Source: JAEYFP01 sp964566545 | GTDB taxonomy: Bacteria > Bacillota > Clostridia > Lachnospirales > Lachnospiraceae | Assembly (NCBI GenBank): GCA_964566545.1 | Contig: CAZMIX010000075.1 | Span: 1-9,009, forward strand | Direction: 5' to 3' | Length of the DNA: 9,009 nt | Shown here: positions 1 through 6,080 of the stretch, in pieces | Layout: every line of letters begins with the position of its first letter | Numbering within the stretch: position 1 is the first letter of the stretch | Position numbers and translations under genes: made by a program | Notes under the pieces: generated by a model | The model's input: only the letters and a program-made list of their open reading frames with translations | Database searches by the model: none | What the model was told of the DNA's origin: nothing

Positions 1-1193
1 GGGGGAGTATGCAGTATGTTTTTGCACAGGAAGGAAGTTATCTGGATTCTTTGAATGCGGGCGCGGCAAGATCAACGGCAGCCAATGCGACCGGAAAGAG
101 CGCCAAAGCTTCTATCAGTGCAAACACACAGGGTGGTCAGTCTTCTGTCAGCAGTGGGACGGTAAATTCTACAATCGACACAGTTACCGGAGAAAAAATT
201 GAAATTAAGATAAGTCCTGAGACACCTGAGGAACAAGAGACGGTGGATACGGAGCAGCATGTAGCCGGAATTACTTATGATAGGCTTGTCATGGCAAATG
301 TGGAAGAAGCGGTGAATGTCAGATCAGAAGCATCTGAAAATGCACAGCTGATTGGTAAATTTTACAAAGAATGCGCAGGCGAAATCCTGGAAAAGGGTTC
401 GGGATGGACGAAGATAAAAACAGGTGAATTAACAGGCTGGGTAAAGAATGAGTACCTTCTTTTCGGATCGGAAGCGCAGAAGCTTGCCGAGTCAGTCGTT
501 GTAAGAACGGCGATATCGAAGACGGAAAGCCTGCGAGTTAGAAAAGAGCCAAGCGAAAGTGCCGGGGTTTATGGTCTTTTGGCACAGGGCGATGAAATTG
601 AAGCAGTTGAAGAGCTTGGAGATTGGGTTTCCGTACAGTATTCGGACGGTACGCTGGGTTATGTGGCGAGCCGTTATGTGACGGTTTCTGACGAACTTGG
701 CAAGGGTGAGACGATCGAAGTCGTCGAGGCCAGAGAAGAAGCGGAAAAGGAAGCGGCAAAGAAGGCGGCACAGGAGGCTTCTGAGAAGCGTGCGGTAGTC
801 GAGGCTTCCAGGACGACGGAAACGACACAGACAAACAATGGCGCAATTACCGGAGATGTCAATGATGTACTGTTGCTTGCCGCCCTGATACAGAGCGAAG
901 CGGGTCACGAGTGTTATGAAGGGCAGGTTTCAGTCGGAACGGTTGTTATGAACCGTCTGCGTACCGGCAAATATGGATACAGCATGTATTCCGTTATTTA
1001 TGCGAAGGGTCAGTTTGGACCGGCAGCCAGTGGTATTGTGGCTAATATTTATGCGCAGGGACCGAAGGCGACGTGCATTGCGGCCGCACAGGAAGCGATG
1101 AACGGGACCTCATATATTGGAGCTGCTACAAAGTTCCGGAATATCAGATCCGGCTATGCAGGGATTGTAATCGGGAACCATGTGTTCTGGTAA
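1..1193 (+). CDS. Secreted cell-wall hydrolase with two SH3b domains and a SleB/CwlJ-type domain (5' partial)
   Basis: Probable exported peptidoglycan hydrolase. Counting from the ATG at 9, there is a low-complexity Ser/Ala/Thr/Gly stretch to about residue 60, then SH3b domain 1 (about 92-152, with the AVNVRSEAS motif and GWVKNEYL end). SH3b domain 2 follows (about 163-226, SLRVRKEPS and GYVASRYV), then an Ala/Glu/Lys-rich helical linker (about 235-267). Residues 283-394 are a Hydrolase_2 domain: LAALIQSEAGHE with candidate catalytic Glu297, then EGQVSVGTVVMNR, GQFGP and the terminal GNHVFW. In this family SH3b domains bind wall and the last domain cleaves glycan. The ATG at 9 is probably not the true start: the G-rich run at 1-7 is too close to act as its ribosome binding site, and VFA-QEG at residues 4-9 looks like a signal peptidase I site whose hydrophobic part lies upstream. 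I treat the gene as 5' truncated, with its first whole codon at 3. A terminator follows, so it ends its transcript. Domain calls are firm; the exact bond cut is not known. Confidence 0.9.
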   Translation, partial: GSMQYVFAQEGSYLDSLNAGAARSTAANATGKSAKASISANTQGGQSSVSSGTVNSTIDTVTGEKIEIKISPETPEEQETVDTEQHVAGITYDRLVMANVEEAVNVRSEASENAQLIGKFYKECAGEILEKGSGWTKIKTGELTGWVKNEYLLFGSEAQKLAESVVVRTAISKTESLRVRKEPSESAGVYGLLAQGDEIEAVEELGDWVSVQYSDGTLGYVASRYVTVSDELGKGETIEVVEAREEAEKEAAKKAAQEASEKRAVVEASRTTETTQTNNGAITGDVNDVLLLAALIQSEAGHECYEGQVSVGTVVMNRLRTGKYGYSMYSVIYAKGQFGPAASGIVANIYAQGPKATCIAAAQEAMNGTSYIGAATKFRNIRSGYAGIVIGNHVFW

Positions 1194-1214
1194 ATAACAG
1201 AGAAATTAACTGAG

Positions 1215-1242
1215 AAGGAGTCTGCGCTGCAGACTCTTTTTT
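1215..1242 (+). terminator. Rho-independent terminator after the cell-wall hydrolase gene
   Basis: AGTCTGC (1219-1225) pairs perfectly with GCAGACT (1229-1235) around a 3-nt loop. The stem extends by a G-C pair (1218/1236), a G-U pair (1217/1237) and two A-U pairs, and runs into six T residues at 1237-1242. It lies about 20 nt after the hydrolase stop codon and well before the nfeD promoter candidate, so it separates the two transcripts. Confidence 0.9.
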
Positions 1243-1250
1243 AAATAGCA

Positions 1251-1279
1251 TTGTAAAAAATAGCGAGTTATAGTAAACT
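1251..1279 (+). promoter_or_regulatory. Candidate sigma-A promoter for nfeD-qmcA
   Basis: TTGTAA (1251-1256) and TAAACT (1274-1279) are separated by 17 bp, each matching four of six consensus positions. They lie between the upstream terminator and the nfeD ribosome binding site, where a promoter is expected. A better -10 match, TATAGT at 1269-1274, has no -35 at proper spacing, so the exact element is uncertain. The rest of the 121-nt gap holds nothing else I recognise. Confidence 0.35.
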
Positions 1280-1314
1280 GAAAAGGTATTCTTTTAGAGG
1301 AAAGGAGAATCATT

Positions 1315-1755
1315 ATGGGAATGGACGCTCTTGTTTGGCTTGGTGTACTGATTCTGATGCTTGTCATTGAAATCGTTACGCTCGGACTTGCGACAATCTG
1401 GTTTGCGGGCGGCGCTCTCGTCGCATTTGTTGCGGCAATTCTTGGAGCGGAGCTGGTAATACAGGTTATTCTGTTTTTTGCCGTATCAATTGTGCTCTTG
1501 CTTGTAACAAGACCGATTGCCGTGAAATATTTCAATAAGGACAGGATCAAGACGAATGCGGAAAGCCTGATCGGCTCGGATGCGATTGTAATCGGTGAGA
1601 TTGATAATTTGCAGGGGATCGGGCAGGTGACGATCGGCGGGCAGGAATGGTCCGCGAGATCAGGAAATGAAAAAATCAAGTATCCGGTCGGCAGTGTTGT
1701 AAAAGTAATTGATATCAAAGGCGTAAAAGTTGTTGTAGAAGAAAAGGAGAGTTAA
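1315..1755 (+). CDS. Short NfeD family membrane protein with C-terminal OB fold
   Basis: A 146-aa NfeD-like protein, the usual partner of SPFH (stomatin/flotillin) proteins. Residues about 4-22, 26-45 and 47-65 form three hydrophobic membrane segments. Residues about 80-142 form a soluble beta-rich OB-type domain carrying the family signature G-Q-V-T-I-G-G-Q-E-W-S-A-R (103-115). The long ClpP-like serine protease domain of large NfeD proteins is absent, as in the YbbJ/YuaF-type short forms. The start at 1315 has a strong AAAGGAGA site (1301-1308) 6 nt upstream; a second in-frame ATG at 1321 is possible but worse placed. The gene ends 2 nt before the SPFH gene, whose ribosome binding site lies inside the last codons here, so the two are almost certainly cotranscribed. 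In related pairs the NfeD protein is thought to assemble with its SPFH partner in the membrane; that role here is inferred. Confidence 0.9.
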   Translation: MGMDALVWLGVLILMLVIEIVTLGLATIWFAGGALVAFVAAILGAELVIQVILFFAVSIVLLLVTRPIAVKYFNKDRIKTNAESLIGSDAIVIGEIDNLQGIGQVTIGGQEWSARSGNEKIKYPVGSVVKVIDIKGVKVVVEEKES

Positions 1756-1757
1756 TT

Positions 1758-2669
1758 ATGGCACCAATTATTATTTTATTCATATTAATTGTACTTATTT
1801 TATCTTCCTGTATTAAAATCGTACCACAGGCAAATGCGTTTGTAGTGGAGCGGCTTGGCGGATATCAGGCAACTTGGTCGGTTGGCCTTCATTTTAAGAT
1901 TCCCTTTATTGATAGGGTGTCAAAAAGGGTACTGCTAAAGGAACAGGTTGCAGATTTTGCGCCGCAGCCCGTTATTACGAAGGATAATGTTACTATGCGG
2001 ATTGATACGGTCGTCTTTTACCAGATCACGGATTCGAAGCTGTTTGCCTATGGCGTGGAAAACCCGATTATGGCAATCGAAAATCTTTCGGCAACGACAT
2101 TGAGAAATATCATCGGCGATCTTGAGCTTGATCAGACACTTACCTCCAGAGAGACGATTAATACAAAAATGCGCGCATCCCTTGACGTGGCGACAGACCC
2201 ATGGGGCATTAAAGTAAACCGGGTGGAGCTTAAAAATATTGTTCCTCCTGCCGAAATTCAAAATGCGATGGAGCGCCAGATGAAGGCGGAGCGTGAAAGA
2301 CGTGAGGCCGTTACAAGAGCCGAGGGTGAGAAGAGGGCAAATATTCTCGTTGCAGAGGGTAAAAAAGAAGCTGCGATTTTAAATGCGGAAGCCGAAAAGG
2401 AAGCAGCGATTCTCAGAGCAGAGGCACAAAAGGAAAAGATGATCCGTGAGGCAGAGGGTGAAGCGGAAGCAATCTTAAAGGTACAGAAGGCGTCTGCGGA
2501 CGGTATCCGTTTCCTGAAGGAAGCAGGTGCGGATGAAGCGGTGTTGCGCATTAAGAGCCTGGAAGCATTTGAGAAGGCGGCAAACGGGCAGGCTACGAAA
2601 CTGATTATTCCTTCCGACATTCAAGGATTAGCAGGACTTGCCGGTTCCTTAAAAGAAGTTTTAAAATAG
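1758..2669 (+). CDS. qmcA: SPFH/stomatin-like membrane scaffold protein (QmcA-like)
   Basis: A 303-aa stomatin/QmcA-type protein, the usual length. Residues 3-22 form an N-terminal membrane segment, followed by the SPFH domain (about 20-175): KIVPQANAFVVERLGGY, GLHFKIPFIDRV, then TKDNVTMRIDTVVFYQITD. The VELKNIVPPAEIQNAMERQM block (156-175) is typical of the end of that domain. Residues 177-242 are a charged coiled coil made of six tandem 11-residue units each beginning Ala-Glu, then a C-terminal segment with LIIPSDIQGLAGL. Members form large ring or cage oligomers on the membrane and affect membrane organisation or protease access; no enzyme activity is expected. AAGGAGA (1744-1750) lies 7 nt before the ATG. 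It sits 2 nt after nfeD, the standard partner arrangement. The symbol follows the E. coli relative; specific function in this organism is unknown. Confidence 0.9.
   Translation: MAPIIILFILIVLILSSCIKIVPQANAFVVERLGGYQATWSVGLHFKIPFIDRVSKRVLLKEQVADFAPQPVITKDNVTMRIDTVVFYQITDSKLFAYGVENPIMAIENLSATTLRNIIGDLELDQTLTSRETINTKMRASLDVATDPWGIKVNRVELKNIVPPAEIQNAMERQMKAERERREAVTRAEGEKRANILVAEGKKEAAILNAEAEKEAAILRAEAQKEKMIREAEGEAEAILKVQKASADGIRFLKEAGADEAVLRIKSLEAFEKAANGQATKLIIPSDIQGLAGLAGSLKEVLK
2286..2483 (+). repeat. Six tandem 11-residue coiled-coil repeats inside the SPFH gene
   Basis: Residues 177-242 of the SPFH protein divide exactly into six 11-residue units (33 bp each), every one starting with Ala-Glu: AERERREAVTR, AEGEKRANILV, AEGKKEAAILN, AEAEKEAAILR, AEAQKEKMIRE and AEGEAEAILKV. 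The protein repeat is regular while the DNA copies differ, so this is a conserved hendecad coiled coil rather than a recent DNA duplication. Such segments are typical of the SPFH family. Confidence 0.8.
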
Positions 2670-2677
2670 AACGGTTT

Positions 2678-2683
2678 GGGGGA
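2678..2683 (+). promoter_or_regulatory. Ribosome binding site that places the argF start at 2688
   Basis: GGGGGA lies 4 nt before the ATG at 2688. A longer frame opens with TTG at 2676, but that codon overlaps this site and has none of its own, and ornithine carbamoyltransferases normally begin near LKGRNFLTL. Confidence 0.7.
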
Positions 2684-2687
2684 CAAT

Positions 2688-3674
2688 ATGAGTTTAAAAG
2701 GACGTAATTTTCTGACGCTGAAGGACTTCACAAAAGGAGAAATCAACGAATTTCTTGATCTTGCGGCAGAATTAAAGGATAAAAAGAAAAAAGGTATTTT
2801 TGACAGAAATTATAAAGGGAAAAACATTGCCCTGATATTTGAAAAGACCAGCACGAGGACGCGCTGCGCGTTTGAGGTTGCCGCACATGATATGGAAATG
2901 AGTACGACATATTTGGATCCTACAAGCTCCCAGATTGGGAAAAAGGAGAATATTGCGGATACGGCGAGGGTACTCGGCAGGATGTATGATGGAATCGAAT
3001 ACCGCGGTTATGGGCAGGAAATCGTCGAGGAGCTTGCAAAGCATGCCGGTGTTCCGGTATGGAATGGCCTGACGAATGAATATCATCCGACGCAGATGTT
3101 GGCGGATCTTTTGACGATCAGAGAGCATTTAGGCTCGCTCGAGGCTAAAAAGCTTGTTTACATGGGAGATGCCAGATATAACATGGGCAATTCCCTTATG
3201 ATCGCATGCAGTAAGATGGGAATGCATTTTGTGGCGGCGGCTCCGAAAAAATATTTCCCTAATGCCTCTCTGATAGAAGAATGCCGGGCATTTGCAAAGG
3301 AAAGCGGTGCTACGCTTGCCTTTGAGGAAGATGCCATGAAGGCTGTGAAGGATGCGGATGTCATTTATACGGATGTCTGGGTATCAATGGGCGAGCCGGA
3401 TGAAGTATGGGAAGAGCGCATTCGTGAACTGACGCCTTATAAGGTGACGATGGGTATTATGGATGAGGCAAAGGATACGGCCATTTTCCTGCATTGCCTG
3501 CCGGCATTCCATGATTTAAAGACGGAAATCGGCAGGGAGATGGGGGAACGCTTCCGCCTTCAGGACATGGAGGTTACCGACGAGGTGTTTGAAAAATATG
3601 CATCGGTCGTTTTCGACGAGGCAGAGAACCGGATGCACACGATTAAGGCGGTTATGGCGGCCACATTGGGTTGA
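2688..3674 (+). CDS. argF: Ornithine carbamoyltransferase
   Basis: Transfers the carbamoyl group from carbamoyl phosphate to ornithine, giving citrulline, in the cytoplasmic arginine pathway. The 328-aa length is normal. Visible motifs: carbamoyl-phosphate loop S55-T-R57-T-R59, EYRGYGQ after it, H133-P-T-Q136, the ornithine-binding D229-V-W-V-S233-M-G, the catalytic H269-C270-L-P272 (Cys in the active-site loop) and a C-terminal ENRMHTIKAVM. The N-terminal carbamoyl-phosphate domain and C-terminal ornithine domain are both complete. The ATG at 2688 is preferred over an in-frame TTG at 2676. The gene lies 18 nt after the SPFH gene with no convincing terminator between them, so it may be read from the same promoter. 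Catabolic OTC (arcB) has the same motifs; no arcA or arcC is seen here, so the biosynthetic role is the better guess. No other arginine genes are in the window. Confidence 0.95.
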   Translation: MSLKGRNFLTLKDFTKGEINEFLDLAAELKDKKKKGIFDRNYKGKNIALIFEKTSTRTRCAFEVAAHDMEMSTTYLDPTSSQIGKKENIADTARVLGRMYDGIEYRGYGQEIVEELAKHAGVPVWNGLTNEYHPTQMLADLLTIREHLGSLEAKKLVYMGDARYNMGNSLMIACSKMGMHFVAAAPKKYFPNASLIEECRAFAKESGATLAFEEDAMKAVKDADVIYTDVWVSMGEPDEVWEERIRELTPYKVTMGIMDEAKDTAIFLHCLPAFHDLKTEIGREMGERFRLQDMEVTDEVFEKYASVVFDEAENRMHTIKAVMAATLG

Positions 3675-3686
3675 TTGGAATCGTAA

Positions 3687-3977
3687 ATGAAAAAAGAGAC
3701 AAAAGCATATATCAAAAATGTTGTGAAAAATGAATTTATTTTTATAGACCTGATCAATGTGGTTTTAGGGATTGCGATCCTTGTGCTGGCTGCCCTGTCT
3801 TTGTTTGACAGCGGCAGCATGCTCAGGTTTGCAATCATGTTTACTTTGGGCACCGTTTTGATGGCATTAAACGGCTATAAATGTTTACGTAAAAGATCCG
3901 TTTTAGGTGTTATTTATGGTATCTTTATGCTAGTGACGGCCGTGGCTGCGGTAATTACCTTTCGCATACAGCGGTGA
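3687..3977 (+). CDS. Small three-helix membrane protein, function unknown
   Basis: A 96-aa protein I cannot name. It has a short basic N-terminus (MKKETKAYIKN), then three hydrophobic stretches at about residues 22-40, 46-64 and 72-92, with a basic loop K65-C-L-R-K-R70 between the last two. By the positive-inside rule this puts the N-terminus and that loop in the cytoplasm. There are no catalytic-looking motifs. It starts 12 nt after the argF stop, with only a weak TTGGAA ribosome site at 3675-3680, so it may depend on coupling to argF translation. The composition, intact frame and fit between flanking genes argue that it is real. A link to transport or membrane stress would be guesswork. Confidence 0.75.
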   Translation: MKKETKAYIKNVVKNEFIFIDLINVVLGIAILVLAALSLFDSGSMLRFAIMFTLGTVLMALNGYKCLRKRSVLGVIYGIFMLVTAVAAVITFRIQR

Positions 3978-4001
3978 AAGCACACCGGTACAAGGGAAAT
4001 A

Positions 4002-4007
4002 GAGGGA
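4002..4007 (+). promoter_or_regulatory. Ribosome binding site that places the next ORF's start at 4014
   Basis: GAGGGA lies 6 nt before the ATG at 4014. It directly abuts an in-frame TTG at 4008, which is too close to be used, so the ATG is the likely start. Confidence 0.7.
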
Positions 4008-4013
4008 TTGGAT

Positions 4014-4367
4014 ATGGAAGACGGGCGGATCGTATTATGCGGTGCAAACGCATATGAGAAAAAATATTATTTTAATGAATTATTTCAAGGCTTGCCGGAG
4101 TCCGTTAAGGAGGAGATCCATATCATCTGCGTGCTGTTTACGGAGGAGGTCGGCGGCGTATTCACAATGGTATTTGAAGAGGATGGCGAGCTCAATCTCA
4201 AGACAGATGCGCAGGAGGGGGATCTGCTGTATGATGAGATCAGCAGCGGATTGCTTGTAAAAGAGATTCTTAGGAAAAAGCAGGAGCTGTTCGAATCCCT
4301 GATGTTATATTATAAGGTATTTGTACTGAAGCAGAATGGCGGAGAATTGTTGGAGGAATGGGAATGA
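4014..4367 (+). CDS. Conserved small acidic protein, function unknown (possibly DUF6145)
   Basis: A 117-aa acidic cytoplasmic protein with no signal peptide or membrane segment. The sequence suggests a compact alpha/beta fold: RIVLCGANAYEKKYYFN at the N-terminus, a beta pair around IHIICVLFTEEVGGVFTMVFEEDGEL split at residues 35-60, an EGDLLYDE turn (68-75), and a C-terminal helix (82-106) rich in Lys, Glu and Leu. From memory it resembles the clostridial family DUF6145, but I cannot check this. The ATG at 4014 is chosen over TTG 4008 by ribosome site spacing. Its end overlaps the start of coaX (ATGA type), indicating translational coupling. No catalytic residues are obvious, and any tie to coenzyme A synthesis rests on position alone. 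Confidence 0.8.
   Translation: MEDGRIVLCGANAYEKKYYFNELFQGLPESVKEEIHIICVLFTEEVGGVFTMVFEEDGELNLKTDAQEGDLLYDEISSGLLVKEILRKKQELFESLMLYYKVFVLKQNGGELLEEWE
4352..4356 (+). promoter_or_regulatory. coaX: Ribosome binding site that places the coaX start at 4364
   Basis: GGAGG ends 7 nt before the ATG at 4364, 10 nt before the ATG at 4367, and only 1 nt before the ATG at 4358. The outermost ATG is therefore unlikely to be used. The site is inside the preceding ORF. Confidence 0.7.
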
Positions 4368-5134
4368 TGTTTCTGGCGATTGATGTTGGCAATACGGATA
4401 TAACGGTAGGTGTTTATGAAGGAACGAATCTTGCGGCTACGTTTCGAATAACAACAAAGATTCCGCGTACATCCGATGAATATGGCTTAGTGCTGACCGA
4501 ACTGATCAGCAAGCAGGAAATCGAGGTTGGGGAAATCAAAGGGGCAATTGTGGCGAGCGTTGTTCCGAATATTATGCATTCCCTGAGAAACGCAATTATC
4601 AAGTATTTGCACTGTGAACCGCTGATTGTCGGTCCGGGCATCAAGACCGGAATCCGGATTGACAATCCAAATCCGAAGGAAATCGGTGCGGATCGGATCG
4701 TGGATATTGTGGCGGCTTATGAGTTATACGGCGGACCGGCACTCGTGCTCGACTTTGGGACGGCGACGACGTATGATCTTATAACGGAGGACGGCAGATT
4801 TCATATTGGCATTACCGCGCCGGGTATCCGTATTTCTGCAAAGGCATTGTGGGAGGATACGGCAAAGCTTCCTGAAATTGAAATTAAAAAACCAAAGTCA
4901 ATTCTTGCGCAGGATACCATATGGAGCATGCAGGCCGGGCTTGTATACGGGCAGATTGGCCAGACCGAGTATATTATCAAACGGGTAAAAAAAGAAACGG
5001 GCTATAAAAATCTGAAGGTTATCGCGACAGGCGGGCTTGGCAGGATCATTGCCGATGAGACAAAAGAGATCAATGTATACAACAGCAAGCTGACCTTGGA
5101 AGGATTACGAATTTTATATGATAAAAATAGGTAA
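4364..5134 (+). CDS. coaX: Type III pantothenate kinase
   Basis: Phosphorylates pantothenate with ATP, the first step of coenzyme A synthesis, in the cytoplasm. CoaX belongs to the ASKHA (acetate/sugar kinase, Hsp70, actin) fold. Counting from ATG 4364 (256 aa, the normal length), there is phosphate-1 motif D7-V-G-N-T11, the NPKEIGADR block with the likely catalytic Asp110, and phosphate-2 motif D130-F-G-T-A-T-T136. These are followed by the TAPGIRISAKAL segment and IWSMQAGLVYGQIGQTEYII, typical of clostridial CoaX, and IATGGLGR near the C-terminus. Three ATGs lie close together (4358, 4364, 4367); ribosome site spacing favours 4364, overlapping the previous stop codon. Its 3' end overlaps dusB by 17 nt. 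CoaX enzymes are usually insensitive to feedback by CoA and need a monovalent cation; that is family knowledge, not seen here. Confidence 0.94.
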   Translation: MMFLAIDVGNTDITVGVYEGTNLAATFRITTKIPRTSDEYGLVLTELISKQEIEVGEIKGAIVASVVPNIMHSLRNAIIKYLHCEPLIVGPGIKTGIRIDNPNPKEIGADRIVDIVAAYELYGGPALVLDFGTATTYDLITEDGRFHIGITAPGIRISAKALWEDTAKLPEIEIKKPKSILAQDTIWSMQAGLVYGQIGQTEYIIKRVKKETGYKNLKVIATGGLGRIIADETKEINVYNSKLTLEGLRILYDKNR

Positions 5135-6080
5135 TGTGTCGTTAAATAACCGATGGGTATTGGCACCGATGGCAGGAGTAACCGACCTGCCATTTCGCTT
5201 GCTGTGCAAGGAGCAGGGCGCAGGTCTTTTGTGTATGGAAATGATCAGCGCCAAAGCAATCTACTATAACAGCAAAAATACAAAGGAACTGCTCGAAATC
5301 CGCGAAGATGAGTCGCCGGTCTCCTTACAGCTTTTTGGCCGCGATCCGGATACTATGAGCGAAATGGCAAAACGAATTGAGGAGCGGCCGTTTGATTTGC
5401 TTGACATCAATATGGGCTGCCCGGTGCCAAAGGTCGTTAATAACGGCGAGGGCTCGGCGCTAATGAAGGAACCGCAGCTTGTGGGCGAAATCATAGAGCG
5501 TATTGTGAAAGCGATCCAAAAGCCTGTGACGGTCAAAATCAGACGCGGTTTTGACGAAGCGCACTGCAATGCGGTGGAAATTGCAAAAATTGCGCAGGAA
5601 AGCGGCGCGTCGGCCGTGACGGTTCATGGAAGGACGCGGGAGCAATTTTACTCCGGTAAGGCGGATTGGAACATCATTAAGCAGGTAAAAGAGGCGGTAA
5701 ACATACCGGTCATCGGAAACGGAGATGTGACGGGCTTTGAAACGGCGGAGGCGATGCGAAAGCAGACAGGCTGTGACGGTGTCATGGTCGGACGCGCCTG
5801 CCGGGGAAATCCATGGATTTTCAAAGAATTGAATGCAAAAGCGTCAGGTGTGCGTTATGAAGCGCCGTCAATAGAAGAAATTAAACAAATGATCGTCCGG
5901 CATGGCGAACAGCTTCTTGATTTTAAAGGGGAATATATCGGCATCCGTGAAATGAGAAAGCATGCCGCCTGGTACACAGCCGGCTTTCCGCACTCCTCAC
6001 AGCTTCGCGGAAGATTAAATGAAATAGAAACCATGCGGCAGTTAAGGGAACTGCTATATGAGGAATGGAAAGAAAACTGA
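5118..6080 (+). CDS. dusB: tRNA-dihydrouridine synthase (DusB type)
   Basis: FMN-dependent enzyme that reduces specific uridines in tRNA loops to dihydrouridine with NADPH. At 320 aa it has the usual DusB length: a TIM barrel (about residues 5-240) and a C-terminal helical tRNA-binding domain. Motifs visible are the FMN-binding A16-P-M-A-G20-V-T-D, DINMG-C101-P (catalytic cysteine that protonates the base), H170-G-R-T-R174 followed by EQFYSGKADW, GNGDV (200-204) and GRACRGNPWIF (225-235). The ATG at 5118 lies 17 nt inside coaX; the family's N-terminal IGNV and APMAGVTD confirm it. The nearest ribosome site, GAAGGA near 5099-5104, is about 13 nt away, longer than ideal, so translation may be coupled to coaX. 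Assignment to DusB rather than DusA or DusC rests on overall resemblance to Bacillota DusB. Confidence 0.94.
   Translation: MIKIGNVSLNNRWVLAPMAGVTDLPFRLLCKEQGAGLLCMEMISAKAIYYNSKNTKELLEIREDESPVSLQLFGRDPDTMSEMAKRIEERPFDLLDINMGCPVPKVVNNGEGSALMKEPQLVGEIIERIVKAIQKPVTVKIRRGFDEAHCNAVEIAKIAQESGASAVTVHGRTREQFYSGKADWNIIKQVKEAVNIPVIGNGDVTGFETAEAMRKQTGCDGVMVGRACRGNPWIFKELNAKASGVRYEAPSIEEIKQMIVRHGEQLLDFKGEYIGIREMRKHAAWYTAGFPHSSQLRGRLNEIETMRQLRELLYEEWKEN

Noticed and set aside
1206..1718. Long open frame of 170 codons on the minus strand opposite nfeD.
   Set aside because: It is a shadow of the nfeD coding strand: it reads the terminator region and shows no recognisable domain, while the + strand gene has clear NfeD motifs and a ribosome site.
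1800..1814. LSSC near the N-terminus of the SPFH protein resembles a lipoprotein lipobox.
   Set aside because: There is no basic n-region before the hydrophobic run, and the Cys falls within the membrane segment just before the conserved KIVPQ of the family, so it is more likely a plain membrane anchor.
2649..2664. TTAAAA-GAAG-TTTTAA inverted repeat at the end of the SPFH gene as a possible terminator.
   Set aside because: The stem is only A-T pairs and no T-tract follows it; the bases code for the normal C-terminal residues.
2638..2667. TTGCCG and TAAAAT with an 18-bp spacer as a promoter for argF.
   Set aside because: The -35 match is weak, the leader would be only about 14 nt, and A/T-rich chance matches are common here. 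Kept only as something transcript mapping could revive.
4042..4260. 72-codon + strand frame inside the small acidic ORF.
   Set aside because: It is Arg/Ser-rich out-of-frame translation with no ribosome site, nested in the better supported 4014-4367 gene.
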